Assembly (NCBI GenBank): GCA_013215375.1
Contig: JABSRB010000032.1
Span: 1 to 44,981 of the forward strand
DNA: 44,981 nt
Direction: 5' to 3'
Source of the DNA: Oceanospirillaceae bacterium
GTDB taxonomy: Bacteria; Pseudomonadota; Gammaproteobacteria; Pseudomonadales; Balneatricaceae
Of the stretch, positions 16,008-25,621 are shown one piece after another; within the stretch, counting starts at the first letter, position 1; every line of letters begins with the position of its first letter. The translations under genes and the position numbers were made by a program. A model generated the notes under the pieces. The model made no database searches. It had not been told where the DNA came from and was given only the letters and a program-made list of their open reading frames with translations.

Positions 16008-16976
16008 TTAGCCTACTGGGACTTGCTCTATTAACTGATCAATCACCTTGTCAGCATCTATGCCATTTGCCTCGGCTTCAAAGGTCAAAATTAAGCGGTG
16101 TCGATAGACATCAAAAACCACTTGCTGCACATCTTCAGGGGTAACGTAGTCTCTGCCATTTAACCAGGCAAGCGCCCTAGAACATCGATCTAAGGCAATA
16201 CTCGCTCTAGGGCTCACTCCCACTTCTATCCAACCCGCTAACTGTTGAGAATAACGATGAGGTTCACGTGTTGCCATGGTTAGCTGCACGATATACTCCT
16301 CTATAGGTTCGGCCATATGCATAGCCAATACTGCTGCTCTAGCGCCGAGCAGTTCTTCATCACTCATTGCCTGAGGCGCTGGCTCTTTAATGCTACTGGC
16401 TTCAGCACGTGCCAACTTCAATATTTCTCGCTCTGCTGCAACATCGGGATAATCGACTTTCACTTTCATCAAAAATCGATCGAGCTGCGCTTCCGGTAGC
16501 GGGTATGTGCCCTCTTGCTCCAATGGATTTTGCGTGGCCATCACCATAAAAATATCCGGCAGAGGGTAGGTATTGCGCCCAACACTGATTTGTCGCTCAG
16601 CCATTGCCTCTAACAGCGCTGACTGCACTTTCGCAGGAGCGCGATTGATCTCATCCGCCAATACTAAATTATGAAAGATAGGCCCAGGAGAAAACGAGAA
16701 GCTACCATCTTCAGGATGAAAGATGTCACTACCAGTTACATCTGAGGGCAGTAAATCTGGGGTAAACTGAATACGATGAAAATCGCCACTGATACCTTTA
16801 GATAAAGAATTAATCGCGCGAGTTTTAGCGACACCAGGAACACCTTCAACTAACAAGTGCCCGTCCGCCAATAACGCAATTAATAAACGCTGCACCAACA
16901 GCGGCTGACCTATTATTTCCCTAGACAGCCAAGCTTGTAAATTCGTAAATCTTTCATTTAATTCCGTATTATTCAA
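16008..16976 (-). CDS. MoxR-family AAA+ ATPase
   Basis: 322-residue cytosolic AAA+ ATPase. Walker A is GVPGVAKT (about residue 44), Walker B is LVLADEINRAPAKVQSALLEAM, sensor 1 is MVMATQNPLEQEGTYPLPEAQLDRF, and the C-terminal lid carries SPRASIAL. MoxR proteins act as chaperone-like ATPases that mature or insert metal into von Willebrand A proteins. It is the first gene of the minus-strand operon running through DUF58, DUF4381, BatA, BatB/C, BatD and the GST-like gene; the promoter must lie in the AT-rich region beyond 16976. The specific client is unknown. Confidence 0.93.
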   Translation of the reverse strand: MNNTELNERFTNLQAWLSREIIGQPLLVQRLLIALLADGHLLVEGVPGVAKTRAINSLSKGISGDFHRIQFTPDLLPSDVTGSDIFHPEDGSFSFSPGPIFHNLVLADEINRAPAKVQSALLEAMAERQISVGRNTYPLPDIFMVMATQNPLEQEGTYPLPEAQLDRFLMKVKVDYPDVAAEREILKLARAEASSIKEPAPQAMSDEELLGARAAVLAMHMAEPIEEYIVQLTMATREPHRYSQQLAGWIEVGVSPRASIALDRCSRALAWLNGRDYVTPEDVQQVVFDVYRHRLILTFEAEANGIDADKVIDQLIEQVPVG

Positions 16977-17773
16977 AATCTATCTCTCACATAAAACCGT
17001 TGAATATAGAGCACATAACTGCTGCGAAGTTCACATTTCCCGCCGTTGTTCAGCCCATTGATGCACTCTTTATAAATGAACTATTCAGTCATTACCAATA
17101 CTATAAAGAAAAGATATAGTAATGATTTAAAACAATAACCTGCAAAATTGACCGCCAGTATGGTCAACGCTATATAATTTTAACGCCTTGCATTAGATAT
17201 TGTGGCAAATTGACAAAATGCAATTGGGAATCATTAGAATAGGACCAACATTTCCCACTATTTCAAGCTGGTATCTTATTTTCTAAGCGCTGGCGCAAGC
17301 TTAATTTATACTATTGATCTTTTTTCAGAAAAGCCGAAAACCAGCCAAATGCATTTCTCAAAGCTTCCCTAGCGGATCGCGACGACTACTTAACCAAGCA
17401 GTTACCGCCGCTAAAATTATATTGATAAAATAACCGAGTAAATGTAGTACGCATTTTTATTAATTTATTCTATTGAGCCTAAATCAATTCTTTTAAAAAC
17501 AAAAAATAACTAATTGTATTAAAAGACTTATTTTTAATTAGCTGTCCTATAATGATATTTATTAACAAAAAATTAATTAATGAACAACAAATATGTATCC
17601 ATTATACTATTGATATCGACCTCTCATTAATATTATATTCACTAACAACAATAATGAACAAAAGATAAACATCAATAGAACACTGATAATATCCGTAAAA
17701 GACTCTTAGCTTAAAGTAAAGGATCCATCCAACACGCTCCTCTGAGACTTTTACGCTATTAAGGAGAGTAAAT
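16977..17773. other. Long AT-rich intergenic region
   Basis: About 800 bases between the divergent moxR operon and the DUF3135 gene, without a credible gene. It becomes very AT-rich after 17400. It contains the promoter-like dyad at 17148-17178 and the good ribosome site AAGGAG (17761-17766) of the next gene. The remainder shows no clear repeat or RNA motif. Confidence 0.55.
17148..17178 (+). promoter_or_regulatory. Promoter-like site with dyad TTGACC-N8-GGTCAA
   Basis: TTGACC at 17148-17153 and TATATA at 17171-17176 are spaced by 17 bases, close to the sigma-70 consensus; TATAAT overlaps at 17173-17178. The -35 element is half of a perfect 6-bp inverted repeat ending at 17167, as expected for a regulated promoter. 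No gene follows for 600 bases. Confidence 0.35.
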
Positions 17774-18139
17774 ATGTATGAACTACCTAGTTTTGACAAA
17801 TTAGTAGCTCTTAACCAATCAAACCCCGAAGCCTTCGAGACATTACGCGAGCAACTGGTTGACGGCTACATTGATACGGTCCCTACTGAGCGCCAACACC
17901 GCTTGCAAGGATTACAATTCCATATTAATTCTCGCCGCGATATGGCAAGCAATCCACTGGATTCTTGTATCTCTCTCTCTAGAATGATGCACGAAACATT
18001 TTGGGATATGCACACATCACTTGAAGATCTGTCGAACTTAACCAGCGATAATAATTCACACGCCAGCTTGATCGAAACTCAGCGCCTATTACTTGATAAA
18101 AAGCCCGCCGAAGTATTGCAACTCAATATGCATCACTAG
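17774..18139 (+). CDS. DUF3135 domain protein
   Basis: 121-residue soluble protein. LPSFDKLVALNQSNPEAFETLREQLVDGYI, the RQHRLQGLQFHI segment and NPLDSCISLSRMMHETF follow the pattern of DUF3135, a small gammaproteobacterial family without known function. The family part covers about residues 3-80; the C-terminal tail is less conserved. AAGGAG at 17761-17766 supports ATG 17774. Monocistronic, ended by the strong hairpin at 18147-18180. Confidence 0.8.
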   Translation: MYELPSFDKLVALNQSNPEAFETLREQLVDGYIDTVPTERQHRLQGLQFHINSRRDMASNPLDSCISLSRMMHETFWDMHTSLEDLSNLTSDNNSHASLIETQRLLLDKKPAEVLQLNMHH

Positions 18140-18146
18140 TTTCCCC

Positions 18147-18180
18147 GCTAGTGCTAGCCGATATCTTAGCTAGCACTAGC
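18147..18180. terminator. Bidirectional hairpin terminator
   Basis: A perfect 12-bp stem, GCTAGTGCTAGC at 18147-18158 with its complement at 18169-18180, and a 10-base loop. It lies between the convergent DUF3135 and VanZ-like genes (stops 18139 and 18183). A short pyrimidine-rich run follows on the plus strand. Shape and place fit a shared terminator. Confidence 0.75.
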
Positions 18181-18182
18181 AC

Positions 18183-19283
18183 CTACTCTTTCTTGCTAAA
18201 ATCCAACAGCGCTAGTAGCTGTACATAAACAACATACATAATCGCTCCAAACACCCCACCCAGTGCATTTAGATACAAATCCCTCAAGCTTGAATGCCTT
18301 GTAATCAACCAAGCCTGACGATATTCGATAATAAAACTCAGCAGAAATCCACATAGGAACGTAGCTGCCAACAAAAGACCAAAGCGACTTAACTCATGTT
18401 TAAAACTCACCGGAATTTTAAACATCAGTGCCGCGATCAAAAAACCAAAAGGAGCAAAACCTAAAAAATTCAATACTATATCCTTCAACGCACTCCCTGA
18501 GTACAGATTAAATGATTCATTACCAAACAGGCGGTGTTTTAACAAAGCCACTTCCCTAGGTATATACAACCAACTATTCGCCACATTATCCAAGGCGTTT
18601 TCAAGTGAGGCGTCAAATTTTATTTTCTCAAAACCAGGCATTGGCTCCAGCGGCAATACTGAGAAGCTGCTAATAGCCCCATGCCAGTTATTCTCAAGCA
18701 GCTCAGAACCAGATAACAGTAATCTAACGCCTAATTCACTATTGGGCAGGTTAAAAATTTTCGTGGCTTTTTTAACTTTCTTTTTACCATTCAAACTCAA
18801 CACCGTTGTTCCAGAGGTCACGGTTAACTTTAACTGTTGATAGCCTCTATTAGGCTCGGTAATTTTTATCCTTAAACGGGGTTTCTTTTGCCGATAATTG
18901 TAATCATCACCATTCATCACAATGATATAATCTCGAACTTGAGCAATCACAAATTGCTCAGCTGCGTTACCATTGGATAACAACATCAAAAATTGAAAAT
19001 TATGTTTAACGAAAGATAGCGGGGAAAAAGTTAAGCGAACTTCAAAGCCGCTTGTATTGAGTCTATTAATCATCGAGTGGCTGATGGTTTGTTTCGAGTA
19101 TGCGAGCCCTCGTTCACCAAAAAACAGAGCATTATCAGCGACAGAATACCGAACTTGGTTCTCTGACGGTATATCATCCTTTAGCCCCATATAGAGCATA
19201 GCGGTAATGACTATCATCAAATACATGCACAATAGCCTTTTACTCTCCAACCAAGAAACCATGTTTATATCTCTAGTGTGCAT
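18183..19283 (-). CDS. VanZ-like membrane protein with lectin/LamG-like domain
   Basis: 366 residues. An N-terminal transmembrane helix (LLCMYLMIVITAMLYMGL, about 17-34) leads to a beta-rich extracytoplasmic region of about 180 residues resembling a concanavalin/LamG-like fold. The C-terminal third has four hydrophobic helices and the VanZ-type pattern (LNFLGFAPFGFLIAAL, EYRQAWLITRHSSLRDLYLNALGGVFGA). VanZ was first seen in teicoplanin resistance, but most homologues have unknown roles; the lectin-like insertion suggests glycan contact. A downstream start at 19259 is equally possible. Located after repeat copy B. Confidence 0.75.
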   Translation of the reverse strand: MHTRDINMVSWLESKRLLCMYLMIVITAMLYMGLKDDIPSENQVRYSVADNALFFGERGLAYSKQTISHSMINRLNTSGFEVRLTFSPLSFVKHNFQFLMLLSNGNAAEQFVIAQVRDYIIVMNGDDYNYRQKKPRLRIKITEPNRGYQQLKLTVTSGTTVLSLNGKKKVKKATKIFNLPNSELGVRLLLSGSELLENNWHGAISSFSVLPLEPMPGFEKIKFDASLENALDNVANSWLYIPREVALLKHRLFGNESFNLYSGSALKDIVLNFLGFAPFGFLIAALMFKIPVSFKHELSRFGLLLAATFLCGFLLSFIIEYRQAWLITRHSSLRDLYLNALGGVFGAIMYVVYVQLLALLDFSKKE

Positions 19284-19351
19284 TATAAAACAGTAAGTTG
19301 TAGCTAGCCTTTTATCTCACGCTCAATTAGCGCCTTAGGACTTTAAAAGTA

Positions 19352-19522
19352 TTTAACTCGAATATTGTACCCAATTGCTCGTGCCCTAGCTTGCTCCTTG
19401 TTTTTACAGACTTTTCTTTCTCAATCAACCGGACGTACCCGTACGGTGTTCAATCAAAAAAAAGCCGGTAAAAACAACTAGCGGCGCTATCATCACGGCA
19501 TTGCATTCAATACCCGGGTTAA
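19352..19522 (-). repeat. Dispersed TIR element, copy B (inverted to copy A)
   Basis: About 171 bp, aligning along its whole length with copy A at 2454-2623 in reverse orientation with few gaps. Terminal repeats are clearer here: TTTAACTCGAATATTG at the left and the complement of TTAACCCGGGTATTG at the right. A perfect internal inverted repeat, TTGTTTTTAC and GTAAAAACAA, flanks the middle. No ORF. It lies between the modF stop and the VanZ-like start, both minus strand. Confidence 0.8.
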
Positions 19523-19557
19523 TAGTTCTGTTTAAATATTGTTATTCAAACCAGCCA

Positions 19558-20997
19558 TTACAATTCAGCATTATTACTGGCGTTTTTAGTCATTTCCTTA
19601 TAACGCTCTATACCCGCGATAGCATCTTCGCGGTGATGATTCACATACAGTACTGTCGACTGGCCACCGGCACAGATCTTTTCTATCAGAGCTAATACCA
19701 GCTGCCTATTTATATCATCAAGACCCAAACATGGCTCATCTAATATCAATAATGGAGGATGTTTTACCATCGCTCTCGCTATTAATAATAAGCGCTGATC
19801 ACCGAAAGACAACTTATTAAAACTTACATCAGCTCGATCATCCATTCCCAACAACACCAGCCACTGATCAGCTATCGTTTTTTGATTGTCACTCGCTTTA
19901 GTGTACAAACCTATGCTGTCGTAAAATCCAGAGACAATGACATTACGCAGGCTAGTACCCACCCGATACTCCCACTGCAAAGCGGTAGAAACGTAACCAA
20001 TATACTGCTTAATCTGCCAAATACTCTCACCACTGCCTCTTTTAAAACCAAATACAAATATATCGTTAGAGTAACTCTGGGGGTGATCGCCCGTAATCAG
20101 CGACAAGATTGCTGTTTTTCCACTGCCATTTGGTCCACTTAACTGCCAGTGCTCGCCAGGATTAATTTGCCAATTAAAATCTTCAACAATTTTAACTTGA
20201 TCGTACTTCACAGCAATATCGGTGAGTTTTACCAAAGGTTGCCCTGGATCTAAGCCCTGTTTAATCGTGCTTATATCCGTCACTGGTATTTGCAAATCGC
20301 TGGTTTTTATATGCAAGAGCTGCAACAACTCTCTGCTTGCCTGCTGATCCGTTAACGCGGCAGTATGGGCTAATGTCCCCTGCTGCATATAACCTAAGTG
20401 AGTAATAAACGCAGGTATCTCATCGCACCTATTAAGTACCATTAAAATATTAGTCTGTTTTGACAACTGCGTTAAATAGTTTTGTAACATAGCCAAAGTA
20501 TTGGCATCCAGCCCATCAAAGGGCTCATCGAGTATCAACAACTCAGGCTGGCTAGCCATCGCTTTGATCAATAAAACCTTACGTGTTTCACCCGTTGATA
20601 AAGCTCTAAAAGATCGCTCCAGCAAATATTGCAGCTCAAACTTAGCCAGTAAATCGGCAATTTCTTCAGCAGCACTACCGTCCTCTGCTAATATTTCAGC
20701 CACCGTTGTCCCCACTGCCACCACATCCATGATGTCAGCATCGTCCTTCTTACGCTCACGCTCAATTAATAGCGCTTGTGCCTCAAACGACACCAACGCA
20801 ACTTTATCGGGAAGCCCCAGCAGCTCACCTGTTAACTTATCACCAAAGCCTGCGAGGATTGCTACCAGCGCTGATTTACCCGAACCGTTAGCACCGGTAA
20901 TCACCCAGTGTTGAGTATCACTAATCGTCCAATTTATATTTTTAAGTTCAAAGCGCTGGTCAAAATCAAACCCACAGTTAATTAATTCAATATTCAT
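19558..20997 (-). CDS. modF: ModF-like tandem ABC ATPase
   Basis: 479 residues with two ABC nucleotide-binding domains and no membrane part. Domain 1 (about 1-225): Walker A GANGSGKS, signature LSTGETRK, Walker B LLILDEPFDGLD. Domain 2 (about 250-470): Walker A GPNGSGKT, signature LSFGDQRL, Walker B LLILDEPCLGLD. This layout matches ModF, sometimes called PhrA, found near molybdate transport genes in E. coli; the real role is unclear. No molybdate genes are near here, so ModF is a family label rather than a demonstrated function. Confidence 0.82.
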   Translation of the reverse strand: MNIELINCGFDFDQRFELKNINWTISDTQHWVITGANGSGKSALVAILAGFGDKLTGELLGLPDKVALVSFEAQALLIERERKKDDADIMDVVAVGTTVAEILAEDGSAAEEIADLLAKFELQYLLERSFRALSTGETRKVLLIKAMASQPELLILDEPFDGLDANTLAMLQNYLTQLSKQTNILMVLNRCDEIPAFITHLGYMQQGTLAHTAALTDQQASRELLQLLHIKTSDLQIPVTDISTIKQGLDPGQPLVKLTDIAVKYDQVKIVEDFNWQINPGEHWQLSGPNGSGKTAILSLITGDHPQSYSNDIFVFGFKRGSGESIWQIKQYIGYVSTALQWEYRVGTSLRNVIVSGFYDSIGLYTKASDNQKTIADQWLVLLGMDDRADVSFNKLSFGDQRLLLIARAMVKHPPLLILDEPCLGLDDINRQLVLALIEKICAGGQSTVLYVNHHREDAIAGIERYKEMTKNASNNAEL

Positions 20998-21027
20998 GCA
21001 AACACCTTCAAAACAAAATCAAGACCA

Positions 21028-21058
21028 AAAAAAACCAAGATAATTTCTTGGTTTTTTT
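21028..21058 (-). terminator. Intrinsic terminator of ilvC
   Basis: A 13-bp perfect stem (A7CCAAGA at 21028-21040 pairing with TCTTGGT7 at 21046-21058) and a 5-base loop. Read on the minus strand it follows the ilvC stop (21140) by about 80 bases and ends in a T-run. It precedes modF, so the two genes are probably transcribed separately. Confidence 0.85.
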
Positions 21059-21139
21059 AATCCCTAGCCTAACAAGGTCAGACTTAACTTGAAGTAGCTA
21101 CCACTTAATAGCACCAACTACTTCAGCTTAGAGACAAAA

Positions 21140-22615
21140 TTAAACGATAGCTTTCATGTCAGACATGTGACCACGTAAGATACCACCGATAGTTTCAACG
21201 GGATGCTCGCGCAAAGCAGAGTTTACTTCGATCAATCTGGCATTATCAACGCCGTTGTCATCGTTAGTGGTGCCTTTACCGATAACATCGGTATCGATAT
21301 TCTTCATGAAGTCCGCAAGCAGTGGCAGACAAGCGTGGTTATACAAGTAGCAACCGTATTCAGCAGTATCAGAAATAGTCGCGTTCATCTCGTACAATTT
21401 CTTACGCGCGATAGTGTTAGCGATTAACGGCGTCTCATGTAGCGACTCGTAGTAAGCAGACTCAGCGATGATACCTGCAGCAGTCATCGTTTCGAATGCT
21501 AGCTCAACACCGGCTTTAACCATCGCCACCATCAAGATACCGTGATCAAAGAACTCTTGCTCTGAAATTTCAACATCGCCAGCAGGCGTCTTTTCGAATG
21601 CTGTCTCAGCGGTGTCTGCACGCCATCCTAAAAGATTCGCATCATCGTTAGCCCAGTCAGCCATCATGCCTGAAGAGAAAGTACCGTCGATGATGTCATC
21701 TTGATGTTTGTTGTAAAGTGGGCGCATGATTAACTTAAGCTCTTCAGCCAAATCAAATGCTTTGATTTTATCTGGGTTAGACAGACGATCTAGCATATTA
21801 GTCACGCCGCCGTACTTAAGCGCTTCAGTAACCACTTCCCAGCCGTATTGAACAAGCTTAGAGGCATAACCTGCATCAACACCCTTCTCAACCATTTTGT
21901 CGAAACAAAGGATAGAACCGGTCTGCAACATACCGCAAAGGATAGTCTGCTCGCCCATAAGGTCAGATTTAACTTCAGCAACGAAAGAAGACATCAATAC
22001 GCCTGCTTTATGCCCGCCTGTACCCACAGCGTATGCTTTAGCAAGCGCTAGACCATGGCCTTGTGGATCGTTAGCTTCGTGAACAGCGATCAGTGTTGGA
22101 ACACCGAAACCACGAACATATTCTGCACGTACTTCAGTACCTGGGCACTTAGGTGCAACCATGATGACAGTTAAATCTTCACGAATTTTCATGCCTTCTT
22201 CAACGATATTGAAACCGTGTGAGTAAGAAAGGCAAGCACCTTGCTTCATTAGCGGCATAATAGCGTTAACAACAGGAGTATGTTGCTTATCAGGTGTTAA
22301 GTTAAGAACCACATCCGCAGTAGGGATAAGCTCTTGGTAAGTACCAACCACGAAACCGTTCTCTGTGGCGTTCTTCCAAGATTGGCGCTTCTCATCGATT
22401 GCCGCTTGACGCAATGTGTAAGAAACATCTAAACCGCTGTCGCGCAGGTTAAGACCTTGGTTAAGACCTTGAGCACCACAACCTACGACAACAATTTTTT
22501 TACCTTTTAACGCATCAACGCCTTCAGTAAATTCGTTTAAGTGCATAAAGCGACATTTGCCTAACTGTTCAAGTTGGTCGCGTAACGTAAGAGTGTTGAA
22601 GTAATTATTAGACAT
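21140..22615 (-). CDS. ilvC: Ketol-acid reductoisomerase (class II)
   Basis: 491 residues, the length of the E. coli enzyme. It converts acetolactate or acetohydroxybutyrate to the dihydroxy acid in valine, leucine and isoleucine synthesis, using NADPH and Mg2+. The N-terminus [21 protein letters not shown] is almost the E. coli one. [19 protein letters not shown] is the NADPH loop; [11 protein letters not shown] and the duplicated C-terminal catalytic domain define the long class II form. I chose ATG 22615 over 22621 because GGA then sits at a normal distance and the length fits. ilvB/N are not adjacent. Confidence 0.96.
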   Translation of the reverse strand: MSNNYFNTLTLRDQLEQLGKCRFMHLNEFTEGVDALKGKKIVVVGCGAQGLNQGLNLRDSGLDVSYTLRQAAIDEKRQSWKNATENGFVVGTYQELIPTADVVLNLTPDKQHTPVVNAIMPLMKQGACLSYSHGFNIVEEGMKIREDLTVIMVAPKCPGTEVRAEYVRGFGVPTLIAVHEANDPQGHGLALAKAYAVGTGGHKAGVLMSSFVAEVKSDLMGEQTILCGMLQTGSILCFDKMVEKGVDAGYASKLVQYGWEVVTEALKYGGVTNMLDRLSNPDKIKAFDLAEELKLIMRPLYNKHQDDIIDGTFSSGMMADWANDDANLLGWRADTAETAFEKTPAGDVEISEQEFFDHGILMVAMVKAGVELAFETMTAAGIIAESAYYESLHETPLIANTIARKKLYEMNATISDTAEYGCYLYNHACLPLLADFMKNIDTDVIGKGTTNDDNGVDNARLIEVNSALREHPVETIGGILRGHMSDMKAIV

Positions 22616-22852
22616 AGTCATGTTCCGTTTAATAAAGATAAATGAGGCAACGCCTGAATCATCTAAGGTTATTCAAAAATAGGGTCATATTTATATATGA
22701 TTTGATGAGCCAGATATTAGCGTAATTATCATTTTGCGTATATTGATATATAAAACCTACAGCATTGCAATTTGTGCAACATGAAGAAAAGCTGTCCACA
22801 AATAGTCCGGACAAAATTATACACAGCGCTATATTCAAACTTAACTATGCTT

Positions 22853-22858
22853 TATAAT
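22853..22858 (+). promoter_or_regulatory. Candidate thrS -10 element (TATAAT)
   Basis: A perfect TATAAT 139 bases before the thrS start. The -35 region at the right distance is weak. It would give a leader of about 130 bases that contains the hairpin at 22885-22907. Confidence 0.4.
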
Positions 22859-22884
22859 CGCCGCCTGTTTTTACTAGTTATTGA

Positions 22885-22907
22885 AAACACTCAATGTGAG
22901 AGTGTTT
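22885..22907 (+). promoter_or_regulatory. thrS leader hairpin with anticodon-like UGU loop
   Basis: AAACACTC at 22885-22892 pairs with GAGTGTTT at 22900-22907, leaving a 7-base loop AATGTGA. Loop positions 3-5 read UGU, an anticodon of tRNA-Thr, in the place an anticodon occupies. In E. coli, ThrRS represses its own mRNA by binding a tRNA-Thr anticodon-arm mimic in the leader. The hairpin is seen; its role is inference. Confidence 0.45.
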
Positions 22908-22996
22908 CATGCTGCTAGCATTGTACCTTTATTAGTTTGTAAATTTTAGTTCATGTGACCCATTGTAGGGGGCACCACTGAGCACAGGGAAAAGTC

Positions 22997-24922
22997 ATGC
23001 CAATTATTACACTGCCAGATTCAAGCACCAGAGAATTCGATCACCCCGTCAGCATTTTAGATGTCGCAATGGATATAGGCCCAGGCCTTGCCAAAGCAAC
23101 GGTCGCCGGTCGCATAGACGGCGTATTAGTAGACGCTTGCGAAATGATCAACAGCGATGCCAAAATTGAAATCGTCACCGCGAGAGACGATGCTGGCCTT
23201 GAAATCATCCGCCACTCTTTTGCTCACTTAGTCGGACACGCTGTAAAGCAGCTATATCCTAGCGCTAAAATGGCCATCGGCCCGACCATCGAAAACGGTT
23301 TCTACTACGACATCGATTTAGAAGAAAACCTCACTAACGATGACCTAGCTGCCATTGAAAAGCGCATTACTGCGTTAATCAAAACCGACTACGATGTCAT
23401 TAAGAAGATGACACCTGTGGCTGAGGCACGCGCCTTATTTGAAAGCCGTGGCGAGACATACAAACTAGAGTTGATCGACAACTTAGATGACAGCATCACC
23501 GAAGTCGGTCTTTATCATCATCAAGAATACGTCGACATGTGTCGCGGCCCGCACGTGCCTAACACTCGTGTACTGCGCTCATTTAAGCTGATGAACCTAG
23601 CCGGCGCATACTGGCGCGGTAACTCAGACAACAAAATGCTACAGCGAATTTACGGTACAGCATGGAGCGATAAAAAAGCCCTTAAAGCCTACCTAAAACG
23701 CCTGGAAGAAGCGGAGAAGCGTGATCACCGTAAACTGGGCAAAAGCTTAGACTTGTTCCACATGCAAGAAGAAGCGCCGGGCATGGTTTTCTGGCATCCA
23801 AATGGCTGGGCCCTCTATCAGCAGATAGAGCAGTACATGCGCGCCAAGCAACAGACACATGGCTACCACGAAATTAAAACGCCGCAAATAGTCGACCGCT
23901 CTCTCTGGGAGAAATCGGGCCACTGGGACAAATTTGCTGCGGGTATGTTTACCACGGGTTCAGAAAATCGCGACTACGCGATCAAGCCAATGAACTGCCC
24001 TTGTCACATTCAGGTATTCAACCAGGGACTACGCTCATATCGCGACCTTCCCTACCGTTTAGCGGAGTTTGGCTCATGCCATCGCAACGAGCCTTCAGGG
24101 GCACTACACGGCATCATGCGTGTGCGTGGCTTTGTGCAAGACGACGGTCACATTTTTTGCGCCGAAAAAGATATCCAAACTGAAGTGGCAAGCTTCATCA
24201 GCTTCTTACACGAAGTGTATGACGACTTCGGTTTCACTGACATCATCTACAAGCTCTCCACCCGCCCTGAACAGCGCGTTGGCTCAGACGAGAGCTGGGA
24301 TAAAGCAGAGAAAGCATTGGGCGACGCACTGGACGCAGCCGAGCTTGATTGGGACATCCTTCCAGGGGAAGGCGCTTTCTATGGACCTAAAATTGAATTT
24401 TCTCTAAAAGATTGTCTTGGTCGTGTCTGGCAATGTGGTACTATCCAAGCCGATTTCTCAATGCCTGGCAGATTAGATGCACAATTTGTCAACGAAGAGG
24501 GTAATCGCGAAACACCGGTAATGCTGCACCGCGCAATTTTGGGCTCATTTGAGCGCTTCATCGGCATTTTAATCGAGCACCATGCTGGCGCGTTACCTAC
24601 TTGGTTAGCACCAAAACAGCTGGCAATTATGAACATCACCGACAAACAAGGTGACTATTGCCGCGAAATTGCGAAAAAGTTAGAACTAAATGGCTTTAGA
24701 GTCATTCAGGACTTGAGAAATGAGAAGATCGGCTTTAAAATCCGCGAGCGCACTCTACAAAAAGTCCCCTACCTATTAGTGGTTGGCGATAACGAGGTCG
24801 AAAACGGCACTGTTGCAGTTCGTACTCGCACAGGCGAAGACCTTGGCGCAATGACATTAGACGCTTTCACTCACTACTTAAAAGATGAAGTAGAGCGTAA
24901 AGGTCGCAAAGACAATGATTAG
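22997..24922 (+). CDS. thrS: Threonyl-tRNA synthetase
   Basis: 641 residues (E. coli 642). It charges tRNA-Thr. Domains: TGS (1-61), editing domain with the [16 protein letters not shown] and [13 protein letters not shown] metal-type motifs (about 65-225), class II catalytic core (about 245-535) and anticodon-binding domain (about 540-641). The zinc cysteine is C334 in MNCPCH, the same number as in E. coli. GGGAAAAG lies just before ATG 22997. The stop codon overlaps the ribosome site of infC, as in most gammaproteobacteria. A leader hairpin at 22885-22907 may mediate self-repression. Confidence 0.97.
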   Translation: MPIITLPDSSTREFDHPVSILDVAMDIGPGLAKATVAGRIDGVLVDACEMINSDAKIEIVTARDDAGLEIIRHSFAHLVGHAVKQLYPSAKMAIGPTIENGFYYDIDLEENLTNDDLAAIEKRITALIKTDYDVIKKMTPVAEARALFESRGETYKLELIDNLDDSITEVGLYHHQEYVDMCRGPHVPNTRVLRSFKLMNLAGAYWRGNSDNKMLQRIYGTAWSDKKALKAYLKRLEEAEKRDHRKLGKSLDLFHMQEEAPGMVFWHPNGWALYQQIEQYMRAKQQTHGYHEIKTPQIVDRSLWEKSGHWDKFAAGMFTTGSENRDYAIKPMNCPCHIQVFNQGLRSYRDLPYRLAEFGSCHRNEPSGALHGIMRVRGFVQDDGHIFCAEKDIQTEVASFISFLHEVYDDFGFTDIIYKLSTRPEQRVGSDESWDKAEKALGDALDAAELDWDILPGEGAFYGPKIEFSLKDCLGRVWQCGTIQADFSMPGRLDAQFVNEEGNRETPVMLHRAILGSFERFIGILIEHHAGALPTWLAPKQLAIMNITDKQGDYCREIAKKLELNGFRVIQDLRNEKIGFKIRERTLQKVPYLLVVGDNEVENGTVAVRTRTGEDLGAMTLDAFTHYLKDEVERKGRKDND

Positions 24923-24933
24923 GAGATATCAAG

Positions 24934-25476
24934 ATTAGACGCGATAATAAAAGAGGGGCGCGCACCGATAACCGTGCTCCCATTAATGAGAACATCCGAG
25001 CTCAAGAAGTTCGCCTTATAGATGAAAATGGCGAGCAAGTGGGAGTAGTACCAATCAAAGATGCACTTGAGCGAGCTCAAGTAGCAGAACTTGATCTGGT
25101 TAAAATTTCTGACTCAGATCCAGTAGTTTGTAAACTAATGGATTACGGTAAGTTCCAATACGAGCAGAAAAAAGCGGCGAACGAAGCTAAGAAAAAGCAG
25201 CACCGCACCCAGATCAAGGAAATAAAGTTTCGTCCTGGCACGGAAGATGGGGATTATCAGGTAAAGCTACGCAACCTGACACGTTTCCTAGAAGCAGGAG
25301 ATAAAGCCAAGATAACGTTACGTTATCGCGGTCGTGAGATGGCTCACCAGCAATTGGGCATGAATCTGATGTTACGAGTTGAAGAAGACTTGAAAGAAGT
25401 CGGAATCGTGGAACAACGCCCAAAGATGGAAGGTCGTCAAATGGTCATGGTGATAGCTCCGAAGAAGAAAAAGTAG
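24934..25476 (+). CDS. infC: Translation initiation factor IF-3 (AUU start)
   Basis: 180 residues, the E. coli length. IF-3 binds the 30S subunit and rejects wrong starts. The first ATG-type start in frame (25039) would cut off the conserved N-terminus; the frame instead stays open back to ATT 24934, eight bases after AGGAG (24921-24925), and encodes [16 protein letters not shown], which IF-3 proteins share. The rare AUU start is known to allow IF-3 to repress its own synthesis. N-domain is about 10-80; the C-domain has [18 protein letters not shown]. Located 11 bases after thrS. Confidence 0.95.
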   Translation: MRRDNKRGARTDNRAPINENIRAQEVRLIDENGEQVGVVPIKDALERAQVAELDLVKISDSDPVVCKLMDYGKFQYEQKKAANEAKKKQHRTQIKEIKFRPGTEDGDYQVKLRNLTRFLEAGDKAKITLRYRGREMAHQQLGMNLMLRVEEDLKEVGIVEQRPKMEGRQMVMVIAPKKKK

Positions 25477-25489
25477 TTAGCAGACGTAT

Positions 25490-25525
25490 AAAACCTGCAG
25501 CTGTTGCAAAATAGTCGCGGGTTTT
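25490..25525 (+). terminator. Hairpin with T-run between infC and rpmI
   Basis: AAAACCTGC (25490-25498) pairs with GCGGGTTTT (25517-25525), nine pairs including one G-U, followed by a T-rich run. It resembles an intrinsic terminator or attenuator. L20 controls rpmI-rplT at this place in E. coli through the mRNA leader, so a regulatory role is possible. Confidence 0.5.
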
Positions 25526-25621
25526 GTTGTTTCTTTGTCAACGAAATTTCATTACTGATCAGTTATTTATAACCGATATTAACAGTAAAAATAAATTAAC
25601 GAATGCGTGGAGTATTTAAAA

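Larger units (their letters stand above)
22616..22996. other. Divergent ilvC/thrS intergenic region
   Basis: About 380 bases between divergent genes. It should hold the ilvC promoter on the minus strand and the thrS promoter and leader on the plus strand. Visible are a TATAAT at 22853-22858 and a leader hairpin at 22885-22907. No ORF. Confidence 0.6.

Noticed and set aside
17602-17799. 65-codon minus-strand frame in the long spacer
   Set aside because: Very AT-rich, overlaps the start of the DUF3135 gene, no ribosome site or domain.
25039-25476. infC starting at 25039
   Set aside because: Would lose about 35 conserved N-terminal residues; the AUU start with a good ribosome site is preferred.
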